A DNA stretch of 48,209 bases from contig NZ_KE383890.1 in assembly GCF_000422585.1 (NCBI RefSeq), forward strand, positions 1 to 48,209, given 5' to 3'. The notes under the pieces are model-generated. The model did not search any database. It saw only the letters and a program-made list of their open reading frames with translations, and was not told the origin of the DNA. Of this stretch, positions 34,341 to 42,923 are shown piece by piece. Each line of letters starts with the position of its first letter. The stretch's first letter is position 1. A program made the translations under genes and the position numbers. The DNA is from Hugenholtzia roseola DSM 9546 (GTDB taxonomy: Bacteria; Bacteroidota; Bacteroidia; Cytophagales; Bernardetiaceae).

Positions 34341-35028
34341 CGGCAACGGGAATCACAATCACGACAAACAAACTCCCATCGACATCGATACGCTCGGCGA
34401 CTTGCATATTGGCACTTCCCTCGAAACACCCATGCACGCCAAAGCCTTCGAGCTTTCAGACGAGGAAAAAATAGCCAAAATTGAAGCCCATTTTCGCGAA
34501 ATTATGCACACCTTAGGCTTAGACCTCACCGACGATAGCCTAAGCGGAACGCCTCATAGGGTCGCTAAAATGTATGTCAAGGAAATTTTTCAGGGTTTAA
34601 ATCCTAAAAACAAACCCGATGTAAAACTTTTTGAAAATAAATATGCCTATGAGCGCATGTTGGTAGAAAAAGACATTACTTTTTTCTCTAATTGTGAGCA
34701 TCATTTTGTACCCATTTATGGCAAGGTACATGTCGCTTATATTCCTAACGGAAAAGTGGTGGGGCTTTCCAAAATCAACCGTTTGGTGGATTATTATGCA
34801 CGCCGTCCGCAGGTGCAGGAGCGTCTGACCAATCAAATTGCACAGGAGTTGCGACAAAGTTTAGAAACCGAAGACGTGGCAGTGATTGTAGATGCCTACC
34901 ACATGTGCGTTTCCTCGCGTGGCGTTCAAGATGTCAATAGCAGCACCGTTACGGCGGCTTATTTTGGCAAATTCAAAGAAGAAAGCCTTAGAAGCGAGTT
35001 TTTGAAGTATATCGAACTTAGCAAATAA
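34303..35028 (+). CDS. folE: GTP cyclohydrolase I
   Basis: The 241-residue enzyme opens GTP to 7,8-dihydroneopterin triphosphate, the entry to folate, biopterin and queuosine. Zinc ligands are C131 and H134 in NCEHHFVP, and C202 in MCVSSRG. GTPHRVAKMY (82-91), GLSKINRLVDYYARRPQVQE (154-173) and the C-terminal tail are canonical. The first 50 residues are a non-conserved extension containing NGNGNHNHDK. The ATG at 34303 is chosen; it lies inside the PTPS gene (38-base overlap), and a longer frame from 34234 would overlap far more. The two genes form an operon ending in the terminator at 35121-35155. The product also feeds tetrahydrofolate used by MetF and MetH. Confidence 0.94.
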   Translation: MKLNETLLNTLPNGNGNHNHDKQTPIDIDTLGDLHIGTSLETPMHAKAFELSDEEKIAKIEAHFREIMHTLGLDLTDDSLSGTPHRVAKMYVKEIFQGLNPKNKPDVKLFENKYAYERMLVEKDITFFSNCEHHFVPIYGKVHVAYIPNGKVVGLSKINRLVDYYARRPQVQERLTNQIAQELRQSLETEDVAVIVDAYHMCVSSRGVQDVNSSTVTAAYFGKFKEESLRSEFLKYIELSK

Positions 35029-35040
35029 GTTCTGATTATC

Positions 35041-35081
35041 AACCTGTTGAGGCGTTCAACGCCTATCAGGTTCGACGGTTG
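35041..35081. repeat. Intergenic hairpin, copy 2
   Basis: AACCTG (35041-35046) pairs with CAGGTT (35067-35072), and GGCGTT (35051-35056) pairs with AACGCC (35058-35063). The tail TCGACGGTTG (35072-35081) is identical to that of the hairpin at 3-38. The two hairpins look like members of one dispersed family. Confidence 0.5.
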
Positions 35082-35120
35082 TATGGGTTTTGTGTTGCCC
35101 TACATTGAGCATGACAGCTT

Positions 35121-35155
35121 AAAAAACGCCATTCCTTTGGAGTGGCGTTTTTTTT
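35121..35155. terminator. Bidirectional terminator between folE and the UbiA gene
   Basis: AAAAAACGCCA pairs with TGGCGTTTTTT around an inner TCC/GGA stem with one mismatch. A-runs and T-runs flank both sides, so it serves the convergent folE and prenyltransferase genes. Confidence 0.82.
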
Positions 35156-35168
35156 ATTAGGTCGTTTT

Positions 35169-36080
35169 TTAGGAAATTTGTTTTAAAATCATAAAAAAAG
35201 AAAAACAAATAATCATCATAAGAGAGGAAATCATATTGAGCCGCATCGTATTTTTAAAGTTTGCTGCCTTTGGCGTTTGCAAAACCTGCCACGCCCAATA
35301 ACTGAAAAAAAACAAAACAGGACTTAAAAACAAAATAAAATAGGTAAAAATTTGTAAGTTTTCTACCATCAAAAAGAAATAAACCGTAGCCAAACTAAAA
35401 CCAAGCCCTGTAAATAAAAAAGTCCCCTTGATGCCCAAAAGCAGACTTAGAGTGCGGTCGCCCCGACTTCGGTCTTCTTGATGCTGATAAATTTGTGTCA
35501 TCGGATAAGCCGCCCCAATAAGCAGGCTGGTAAAGAGAGCAGGCTGCCAAAAAGTAGGAAAAAACACGTCTTGATACAAACTTTGATAAAATAAAATATC
35601 AAAATCTTGTGAAAATAAGGGAATCCTAAAGCCTATCCATACGATAAAATAGGTGAAAAATCCTTGAAAAAAACTAACAATAAGCCAACTGATAATAGGA
35701 TATTTTTTAAGACGGATAGTCTTGTGGCTATATGCCTTAGATGCCAAGCCGTAGAGAAAGAGGCTTAACATAAAAACTATGTCAAAGGCTATCCAACCAA
35801 GCAGTAAAGCAATTACATCAAATAGCAGCGAAACAAAGTAGAGTTCTTTACTAACTTGTAGCGGCTTTTCCACTCCCCCGATACTGCCTTCGTCTTTATC
35901 GAAATAGCTATTATAGCCATTGCTGGCAGGATAGAGAAAAAGGTGTAAAATAATCCATATTAAAATGTATTTTTCTATACTAAAATATGAACTCTGCCAA
36001 GCTGCAAAGGAAAAGACAGGCATCAAAAAGATAGAAAAAGGGATACGCAGGTGCTGCCAAGTGGATTTTGAAAATATCAT
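35169..36080 (-). CDS. UbiA-family membrane prenyltransferase
   Basis: The 303-residue protein has about eight hydrophobic helices. The first aspartate-rich motif is in NGYNSYFDKDEGS (54-66). The second conserved region, YSHKTIRLKKYP, follows the third to fourth helix, and DRSRGDRTLSLLLG is further on. UbiA enzymes attach an isoprenoid to an aromatic or other acceptor (quinones, haem, chlorophyll). The motif is less regular than in UbiA or MenA and there is no quinone gene nearby, so the acceptor is unknown. It is a single-gene minus-strand unit, convergent with folE. Confidence 0.8.
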   Translation of the reverse strand: MIFSKSTWQHLRIPFSIFLMPVFSFAAWQSSYFSIEKYILIWIILHLFLYPASNGYNSYFDKDEGSIGGVEKPLQVSKELYFVSLLFDVIALLLGWIAFDIVFMLSLFLYGLASKAYSHKTIRLKKYPIISWLIVSFFQGFFTYFIVWIGFRIPLFSQDFDILFYQSLYQDVFFPTFWQPALFTSLLIGAAYPMTQIYQHQEDRSRGDRTLSLLLGIKGTFLFTGLGFSLATVYFFLMVENLQIFTYFILFLSPVLFFFSYWAWQVLQTPKAANFKNTMRLNMISSLMMIICFSFFMILKQIS

Positions 36081-36168
36081 CGGGGATTGTTTTTAGTTTG
36101 TGAGTTTAATTGAAGGGTACGTTTTTAAAACTATTTTGTGCTTACTTTGTGTTTATTTTGGACTTGTT

Positions 36169-37251
36169 TTACGATTCTTTTTGTAATTTTTTTCGCGCTT
36201 GTTTGTTAGGATTTTTCTTTTTATCAGGCAGATTCCAACGGTAGCCAATAAAAATGCGCCACCTTTGCGGACTTTGTGTGATTAAAAACTCCTCTTTTGC
36301 CGAATTTAAAATAGGAAATGCGGATAAAAAATAACTGGTTTGGTAATTAAAACCGCCATAAAAAGTCTTGCTATTGTAGCCCAAAGCCCCTTTGAAATGC
36401 AGAGAAGGCATCAATTTGAGTCGCGCTCGCAGGTTTTGTTCTTCAAAGTCTAAATCGCGCCAACCCAGTCCCAGACCTAAGGCGGGCGCAAAGGTACAAA
36501 ACCATTTTTGCCTTTTCACAAAGGTTTGCCCATAGCCTAATTGCCCTCCTACTTGATAAAATAAACTTTTTTCCCAATCTTTAATGACATTTTCAGTGTC
36601 ATTATTTTTGGCGTGCATGCCGTAAAAATGCGCTCCAATCAAGACCGAACCTGCACTTCGCTTCTGCAAGGCGTTCTGCACAAAAGCCGATTGATAGGAA
36701 AATTTATGCGAAGCAAGTGCCTGATAGAGCGTTGCGCCAAAAGCCAACACGCGCATATTCGGATAAAGAGGATATTTTTCCGCGTTTTCCCACCAATTTG
36801 GTTCGTAATCTGTAATATTATGCTGATAAAAGCCCACATCACGCTGAAAAAAAACGTCCCCATTCAGACGGGGAGAAAAAAAGTTGGCTTGCAGGTCTAA
36901 AAAATTAGAAATGCCGCGCCTATCTTGGTCGTTATTTACAAAAGGCGTGCGAATAAGCAAATTGGTACTAAACTGTTTATAGCTCAAACCTATACCCATA
37001 TTTAGATTACGATTTGAACGATAATCTAATACAAAAGGTTCTCTACCTTTCCATTTGGATAGATACAAGACATTTGCCTTTTGAGAAAAGACAAAACGAA
37101 AGGAAAACTGATTAATAAAATTTTGAATGTAAGTAGAATCTAAAAAGGTTTTGTTTTCACAATTTTCTGATTCTGGTGCCGCCCCTAAAACACTCGCATT
37201 TCCCAAAAAAAGCATTGTGAAAGCAAGCCAAAAGCCGTATCTTTGCCACAT
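36169..37251 (-). CDS. DUF4421 family envelope protein
   Basis: The 360-residue protein has a signal peptide (MWQRYGFWLAFTMLFLGNAS and on, cleaved near residue 25). It then shows repeated 10-residue amphipathic strands, including FSFRFVFSQKANVLYLS, GIGLSYKQFSTNLLIRTPF and RWRIFIGYRWNLP, which suggest an outer-membrane barrel. The block with RNLNMGIGLSYK and FLDLQANFF fits DUF4421, found in Bacteroidota with no known function. The C-terminus is a Lys-rich tail. The gene is divergent from the NuoL-like gene and shares a short regulatory region with it. Confidence 0.75.
   Translation of the reverse strand: MWQRYGFWLAFTMLFLGNASVLGAAPESENCENKTFLDSTYIQNFINQFSFRFVFSQKANVLYLSKWKGREPFVLDYRSNRNLNMGIGLSYKQFSTNLLIRTPFVNNDQDRRGISNFLDLQANFFSPRLNGDVFFQRDVGFYQHNITDYEPNWWENAEKYPLYPNMRVLAFGATLYQALASHKFSYQSAFVQNALQKRSAGSVLIGAHFYGMHAKNNDTENVIKDWEKSLFYQVGGQLGYGQTFVKRQKWFCTFAPALGLGLGWRDLDFEEQNLRARLKLMPSLHFKGALGYNSKTFYGGFNYQTSYFLSAFPILNSAKEEFLITQSPQRWRIFIGYRWNLPDKKKNPNKQARKKLQKES
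37214..37245 (+). promoter_or_regulatory. Candidate promoter of the NuoL-like gene
   Basis: ATTG (37214-37217) and the perfect -7 box TATCTTTG (37238-37245) are 20 bases apart. The site lies within the first codons of the divergent DUF4421 gene and about 160 bases upstream of the ATG at 37403. A TTGCAGCC/GGCTGCAA hairpin follows in the leader (about 37293-37313). Confidence 0.45.
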
Positions 37252-37402
37252 AGAAAGGAATAGGAAAAATTATCTGCCCCAAGCAACTGCTTTGCAGCCT
37301 TGTGGGGCTGCAAGATACGGCTTTTTGGACAAAAAAAATGCCTTCTCCTATCAAAAGCCTACGATTTAACCTATTTAAACAAATCCAAAAGATAAATTGG
37401 CT

Positions 37403-39361
37403 ATGAACACAGCCCCTTCTGCGTCTTACTTTTTTTCTCATTTTGTTTCAAACTTTTTAGTAAAAAGAGAGCCATTTTTGTATTTAGCAGGCACAATTCT
37501 TTCATTTTTCTTTTTTTTATGGGCAGGATATGAAACGTTTTACATAGATAAAAAAAGCAGCCTAACGCTATTCGAAACCCTTTGGTTTGAAGTAGGCGCG
37601 TGGCAGTTTTCCCTACATTTTGCCTTGCACCTTCAAAATTTTTTACTTGTTTTGGCGGTGCTACTTATCTCTTTTTCTGTGCAGCTTTATAGCTTTTATT
37701 ACATAAGTCAGAAAAGCTATAAAAAAGAGTATTTCAGATGGCTTTTCTTCTTTTCTATTTGCATGATTGCCTTGCTCCTTTCACAAGATTTGTTGCTTTT
37801 GTTTTGTTTTTGGGAGCTATTGGGTTTGTGTTCTTTTGCGCTTATTGCCCTTGAAAATGGCAGAGAGGGACTGCAAGGTAGAAAAGCGACTGAAGTTTTT
37901 CTCTACAATCGCGTGGCAGATATTGCCTTTATTGCGGCTCTTGCTTTTTTAGTCTTTCACTTCAAGACCACTAATTTGCTTATTATCAATGACTTATTGA
38001 AAACAAGTTCTCTTTTTTATCAACAAACCAATTTCTTTTGGCTTAGTATTGCCCTAATGATTGCTGCTTTTGGCAAGTCGGCGCAAGTTCCTTTTTCTTT
38101 GTGGCTTCCTAAGGCAATGGTTGCGCCTACCCCTGTTTCTGCTCTTTTGCATGCGGCTACAATGGTAGCTTCTGGCATTTTTTTGCTCACGCAAGTTTTT
38201 TTCATTTTAGATAAAAATGCACTCGAACTCTTACTTTGGATAGGATTTCTTACACTTTTATTGGGCAATCTTTTTGCTCTTTTTAGCCCTAAAATAAAGG
38301 GCGTTTTGGCAGGTTCTACTGTGGCGCAGTTGGCTCTGATGGTGCTTGCCTTATCACTGGCTTCGCCTTTGGTGGCACTGTTTCATCTGCTCACCCATGC
38401 CTTTTTTAAGGCTCTACTTTTTTTGGTGGCAGGTAGTTTGATGAAAAAAACAGGACAAGATAAATTAGAAAATCTGAAAGGTATTTTTCATAAAAAATGG
38501 AAACAAAGTAAAATGCTAATAGTGGCTTTCTTTTTTGCAGCCTACTCACTCTTGGGGTTGCCTTTAAGTGCAGCCTTCCTTTCAAAAGAAGCCTTGATGG
38601 GGCTTTTTTGGCAAGAAAAAGGACTATTTTTTACGCTTGTTTTTATGATACTCAATTTACTTTCTGCCCTTTATTTGGGGCGTTTGGCATCTTATTTATG
38701 GGCAAGAGAGGGAAAAAGTTTGCACTTTACACTTAAAACTACTTCTTATGAAAAAATAAGTTTTCTGATTCTTCTTGTCTTCTGCTCCTTTCTGCCTTTT
38801 TCGTTCTCGCCTTTTCATAGCCCCGATTGGGTTTCGGTTACTTTCGAAGTAGACCTACCTATTTGGATAATTATTCTAAATACTATTTTAAATATTTTGA
38901 TTTTTGCAGTAGCTTTTTTCTTGATAGATTGGAAAAAAATAGAAAAATTACACCTAAAAATAAGTATGTTTTATGGCACAATAGAACAAACTATTTATAC
39001 TTTCTTGCAAAAAATATCTTATTATTTTGATTATATTGATGATAAAATTTTAGCAACAGTACCGCTTCGTCTTGCCTTTTTGCAGGTTCGCCTTTCTTAT
39101 TTGATGCGAGAAAAAGTAGAAACCATTTTGACAAAGCAACCTGAAAACTTAGGGAAAACGCAGGTTGTTTGGGGATATTTGATGTCATGGATAGATAAAT
39201 ATTTTGTAGATGCTTTTGTATTGCTTTTTTCACTATTTTGGAAAAAAATGAGCTGGACGCTTGGACTTTGGCAAACCAAAAGGGTGCAGTTTTACCTGCT
39301 ATGGGGATTTGTTTTGCTTATTTTAATGATTTTTATTTTTATTTTTAAAAATAAAATTTAG
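37403..39361 (+). CDS. Orphan NuoL/MrpA-type proton-translocating subunit
   Basis: The 652-residue protein has about 16 membrane helices and the antiporter-like core of NuoL. The conserved acidic motif FCFWELLGLCSFALIAL, the lysine in AAFGKSAQVPFSLWLPKAM and the SALLHAATMVASGIFLL helix are all present. The C-terminal third (from about 470) is diverged and contains a further long hydrophobic stretch, reminiscent of the lateral helix of NuoL. No other complex I, Mrp or DabA gene is in the window, so it is not part of a visible nuo operon. ATG 37403 is preferred to the upstream TTG. The gene ends in a 4-base convergent overlap with the ClC gene. It may be a stand-alone ion or inorganic-carbon transporter subunit. 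Confidence 0.82.
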   Translation: MNTAPSASYFFSHFVSNFLVKREPFLYLAGTILSFFFFLWAGYETFYIDKKSSLTLFETLWFEVGAWQFSLHFALHLQNFLLVLAVLLISFSVQLYSFYYISQKSYKKEYFRWLFFFSICMIALLLSQDLLLLFCFWELLGLCSFALIALENGREGLQGRKATEVFLYNRVADIAFIAALAFLVFHFKTTNLLIINDLLKTSSLFYQQTNFFWLSIALMIAAFGKSAQVPFSLWLPKAMVAPTPVSALLHAATMVASGIFLLTQVFFILDKNALELLLWIGFLTLLLGNLFALFSPKIKGVLAGSTVAQLALMVLALSLASPLVALFHLLTHAFFKALLFLVAGSLMKKTGQDKLENLKGIFHKKWKQSKMLIVAFFFAAYSLLGLPLSAAFLSKEALMGLFWQEKGLFFTLVFMILNLLSALYLGRLASYLWAREGKSLHFTLKTTSYEKISFLILLVFCSFLPFSFSPFHSPDWVSVTFEVDLPIWIIILNTILNILIFAVAFFLIDWKKIEKLHLKISMFYGTIEQTIYTFLQKISYYFDYIDDKILATVPLRLAFLQVRLSYLMREKVETILTKQPENLGKTQVVWGYLMSWIDKYFVDAFVLLFSLFWKKMSWTLGLWQTKRVQFYLLWGFVLLILMIFIFIFKNKI

Positions 39362-40638
39362 TCTTGTGCGCTATAAATGCTTTTGCTGCCTGTTAGTTTA
39401 TGCGCCAAAAAGCAAACAATCGCTAAATAAAAAGCTACTTGACCTCCAAAAAGTTCTATTCCCATTAAAATACAGGCGATTGGCGTGTGAGTAGCTCCTG
39501 CAAAAACGCCGACCAAACCCAAGCCTGCGAGCAAAGCGGTATCCATCGGTAGCCAAAGCGATAAGGTACTGCCCAAAGTCGCGCCTATAAAAAAGAGAGG
39601 CGTAACCTCCCCCCCTTTGTAGCCTGCGCCAATCGTTAGGGCAGTAAAAAAAAGTTTCATCATAAAATCATAAGGTAACGAGGGACTTTCGAAAGCTCCG
39701 AGAATTAGAGGCACACCCAGACCCAAATAGCGCGTATCCCAATAAGGAAAAAAGAGAGAAACAAAGGCGATAAAAACAACGCCACCTATAAAAGTGCGCA
39801 AGGGCGGATAACTTTTTCCATTTTTTAGTACGATTTTTGAATTTATTTTTTGTAGTATATTTTTTATCAAATCTGTAAAATGAATAAAAACAAAAGCTAC
39901 GATTCCACATAAAAATCCTACTAAAAGACAAATCAGAAAATGATTCAAAGTAAATTCGGCTACCTTCAAAAAGGGATAGATTGAGTGAGCTACCTGCCAT
40001 TGATGACAAAAAAATTGAGCAAAATAGTAGGCAAAAAAAGAAGCTAAAATAGTAGGAAAGGCTGCCTTTGTATCAATATGATTTCTTTTCACTACTTCTA
40101 AGGCAAAGACCGTTCCTGCTAAGGGCGTTCCAAAGACGGCTGCAAAACCTGCGGCAGTTCCCATGCGAAGCAAGGTTCTGCGGTCTTTTTGATATTCGAT
40201 ATGATTTTGAAAAGCTACAAATCGTTTTTTAAGATATTTTAAAAGAAAACTAAACTGGTCGGCTATGCTGCTACCCATCTGCACTGCCGTCCCCTCCCTA
40301 CCTGCCGAGCCGCCGAAAAGGTGCGTGCAGAGCGTTCCCATCAGAACCAAAAACGCCATTTTGAGCGAAATTTCCTGTGTAGGATTTTGTATTTGTTCTA
40401 TAATCAAATTATTTCCTTTTTCTACTTCGCGCCCCCAATGGTGGTAGAGCATTGAAATTAGCAAACCTCCTATTGGCAAAAAAAGCAAAAGTAAGGGCTG
40501 CTGTGTGCGATAAAGTTCCACACTTTCGAGGGCATACAGGAAAAAAGCACCCGAAAAGCCCATCAAAAAGCCTATCAGAAGGGCTAAAAAAAGCCATTTG
40601 AAAAGGTAAAAAAAGAGTTTTTCGGCTATATTTTTCAT
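39358..40638 (-). CDS. ClC-family chloride channel or H+/Cl- antiporter
   Basis: The 426-residue integral membrane protein has the ClC fold. The gating-glutamate motif is GGSAGREGTAVQMGSS, with E115. Second-half motifs are AAGFAAVFGTPLAGTVFALEV and GLGVPLILGAFE. E115 at the external gate indicates a gated transporter; I could not place the internal proton glutamate, so antiporter versus channel is open. No CBS domains follow, as in bacterial ClC. Its stop overlaps that of the NuoL-like gene (39358-39361), so transcription of the two genes converges with no terminator between them. Both proteins move ions, but shared function is only an inference. Confidence 0.9.
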   Translation of the reverse strand: MKNIAEKLFFYLFKWLFLALLIGFLMGFSGAFFLYALESVELYRTQQPLLLLFLPIGGLLISMLYHHWGREVEKGNNLIIEQIQNPTQEISLKMAFLVLMGTLCTHLFGGSAGREGTAVQMGSSIADQFSFLLKYLKKRFVAFQNHIEYQKDRRTLLRMGTAAGFAAVFGTPLAGTVFALEVVKRNHIDTKAAFPTILASFFAYYFAQFFCHQWQVAHSIYPFLKVAEFTLNHFLICLLVGFLCGIVAFVFIHFTDLIKNILQKINSKIVLKNGKSYPPLRTFIGGVVFIAFVSLFFPYWDTRYLGLGVPLILGAFESPSLPYDFMMKLFFTALTIGAGYKGGEVTPLFFIGATLGSTLSLWLPMDTALLAGLGLVGVFAGATHTPIACILMGIELFGGQVAFYLAIVCFLAHKLTGSKSIYSAQD

Positions 40639-40933
40639 TTTATGATTTATTTTAAAAACTAAAAATGTTATTTTTAATCTTTTCCAAACAAGGGAACGAC
40701 GTAGTGAAGCAAATTTTAAAGTAAGAAAATATAAGCAAGATATGATTTTTAAGATAGAGAATATAATTTTTTATAGTCTAAAAAACGATACCTTGCTAAA
40801 TAGAGATAGCTTTTTCCAAAAATATGATATTGCTTAGGTTTTGAACCCCACAAAATAAGTAACTTCGTGAAAACGAAAAAACGCAATTTTTTTCTGTATT
40901 CGTGTTTCCTCACCTAATAAACACCATAAGACC
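40639..40933. other. Divergent spacer between the ClC and acs genes
   Basis: AT-rich, 295 bases, with no gene. A TTTG near 40840 and TAACTTCG about 16 bases later form a weak promoter candidate for acs. I see no clear box for the ClC gene, and no repeat. Confidence 0.35.
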
Positions 40934-42850
40934 ATGAGAATCCGTAGCTTGGAAGATTACACCGCTGCTTATCGCAAGAGCGTAGATGAGCCTGAACGTT
41001 TTTGGGCAGACATTGCCGATACTTTTATTTGGAATCAGAAATGGGATAAAGTCTTGGATTGGAATTTCGAGGACTATTATGCCAAATGGTTTATTGGCGC
41101 AAAGACCAATATTACGACCAACTGTTTAGACCGCCATCTTTTGTCGCAGCCTGAAAAAACGGCAATTATTTGGGAGCCAAATGACCCCAATGAGCCAGAA
41201 ATTCGCCTTTCCTACCGACAATTATACGAAAAAGTTTGTGCCTTTTCGAATGTTTTGAAAAAACATGGCGTAAAAAAGGGCGACCGCGTTGTGCTTTATA
41301 TGCCTATGGTGCCAGAATTAGCGATTGGCGTTTTGGCGTGTGCGCGTATTGGGGCTATACACTCGGTTGTGTTTGCAGGCTTTTCCGCCTCTGCCCTTTC
41401 CGACCGCATCAATGACGCACAGGCTACTGTGGTACTTTCTTCGGACGGCAATTTTAGGGGTACAAAAGATATTGCAGTCAAGGCGATTGTAGATGAAGCT
41501 CTGCAAAGTTGCCCTTCTATTCAAAAGCAAATTGTTTTGAAGCGCACAGGGGCGAAGGTAGAAATGCAGCAAGGGCGCGATTTTTGGTGGCATCAGGAGC
41601 TTGAAAATCTGACCCAAACCGACTGCGAAGCCGAAATTATGGATTCGGAAGACCCACTTTTTATCCTTTATACATCAGGCTCAACGGGCAAGCCCAAAGG
41701 GGTAGTGCATCACATTGGGGGCTATATGGTTTATACCAAATACTCATTTGAAAATGTTTTTCAGTACAATGAAGGCGATATTTATTGGTGTACTGCCGAT
41801 ATAGGCTGGATTACGGGACACTCTTATATCGTTTATGGTCCTCTTTTGGCGGGTGCTACTACGGTTATGTTTGAGGGTGTGCCTACTTTCCCTGATGCAG
41901 GTAGGTTTTGGCAAGTCGTGGAAAAGTACAAAATTAGTTTGTTTTATACCGCACCTACTGCCATTCGTGCCTTACAAGCGCAGGGAGATGCTTGGGTTAA
42001 AAAACATGACCTTTCTTCTTTGCGCGTTTTGGGCAGCGTAGGCGAACCCATCAACGAGGAGGCGTGGCAGTGGTATTATCAGAATGTAGGTAAAAATAAT
42101 TGTCCTATCGTCGATACTTGGTGGCAGACCGAAACAGGCGGCATCATGATTTCGCCTTTGGCGGGCATTACGCCTACGAAGCCTACTTATGCGACTTTGC
42201 CGCTACCGGGTGTGCAACCTGTACTTTTAGACGGGGAAGGGAAAGAATTGAAGGGCAATGGCGTGGAGGGCAATCTTTGCATCAAATTCCCTTGGCCTTC
42301 TATGATTCGCACGACGTATGGCGACCATGAGCGTTGCCAACAGACTTATTTTGGTATGTATAAAGGCTATTATTTTACAGGCGACGGTTGCCGCCGCGAC
42401 CCTGACGGTTATTATCGCATTTTAGGAAGGGTAGATGATGTCATCAATGTTTCGGGGCATCGCATGGGGACGGCAGAGGTAGAAGATGCCATCAATCAGC
42501 ACCCTGCCGTAGTTGAGTCGGCGGTAGTGGGCTATCCTCACGAAATTAAAGGGCAGGGAATTTATGCTTTCGTGATTTGTGATGGCGAGGCTGTAGCGCA
42601 GTCTTCTATCGAGCAACTTCGCAAGGAAATTCTCCAAACCGTAACGCAGCATATTGGCGCAATCGCCAAGCCCGATAAAATTCAGATTGTGACGGGGCTG
42701 CCCAAAACACGTTCAGGTAAGATTATGCGCCGTATTCTTAGAAAAATCGCAGAAGGCGACACTTCCAACTTAGGTGATACTACGACTCTGCTCGACCCTG
42801 CCGTTGTCGATGAAATAAAAGAGGGAGCGAAAGAATTTCACACCGCATAG
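40934..42850 (+). CDS. acs: Acetyl-CoA synthetase (AMP-forming)
   Basis: This 638-residue enzyme activates acetate with ATP and CoA. Signatures are the P-loop YTSGSTGKPKGVVHH (near 239-253), GWITGHSYIVYGPL, VDTWWQTETGG and the hinge YRILGRVDDVINVSGHR. The acetylation-regulated lysine is K596 in TRSGKIMRRILR. Length is as in E. coli Acs (652). A GNAT acetyltransferase (44486-44764) is nearby, but it is a small YjdJ-like protein and not an obvious Pat homologue. The gene is monocistronic, with a strong terminator shortly after its stop. Confidence 0.97.
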   Translation: MRIRSLEDYTAAYRKSVDEPERFWADIADTFIWNQKWDKVLDWNFEDYYAKWFIGAKTNITTNCLDRHLLSQPEKTAIIWEPNDPNEPEIRLSYRQLYEKVCAFSNVLKKHGVKKGDRVVLYMPMVPELAIGVLACARIGAIHSVVFAGFSASALSDRINDAQATVVLSSDGNFRGTKDIAVKAIVDEALQSCPSIQKQIVLKRTGAKVEMQQGRDFWWHQELENLTQTDCEAEIMDSEDPLFILYTSGSTGKPKGVVHHIGGYMVYTKYSFENVFQYNEGDIYWCTADIGWITGHSYIVYGPLLAGATTVMFEGVPTFPDAGRFWQVVEKYKISLFYTAPTAIRALQAQGDAWVKKHDLSSLRVLGSVGEPINEEAWQWYYQNVGKNNCPIVDTWWQTETGGIMISPLAGITPTKPTYATLPLPGVQPVLLDGEGKELKGNGVEGNLCIKFPWPSMIRTTYGDHERCQQTYFGMYKGYYFTGDGCRRDPDGYYRILGRVDDVINVSGHRMGTAEVEDAINQHPAVVESAVVGYPHEIKGQGIYAFVICDGEAVAQSSIEQLRKEILQTVTQHIGAIAKPDKIQIVTGLPKTRSGKIMRRILRKIAEGDTSNLGDTTTLLDPAVVDEIKEGAKEFHTA

Positions 42851-42882
42851 TTTGCTTTTTAAACCTTAGTAATTTCTTTTAA

Positions 42883-42918
42883 AAGACCCCAAGTTTCTTG
42901 ATAAGGCTTGGGGTTTTT
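42883..42918. terminator. Bidirectional terminator between acs and Rpn
   Basis: ACCCCAAG (42886-42893) pairs exactly with CTTGGGGT (42907-42914) around a 13-base loop; a T-run follows and an A-run precedes. It separates the convergent acs and Rpn genes. Confidence 0.8.
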
Positions 42919-42923
42919 AAGGT

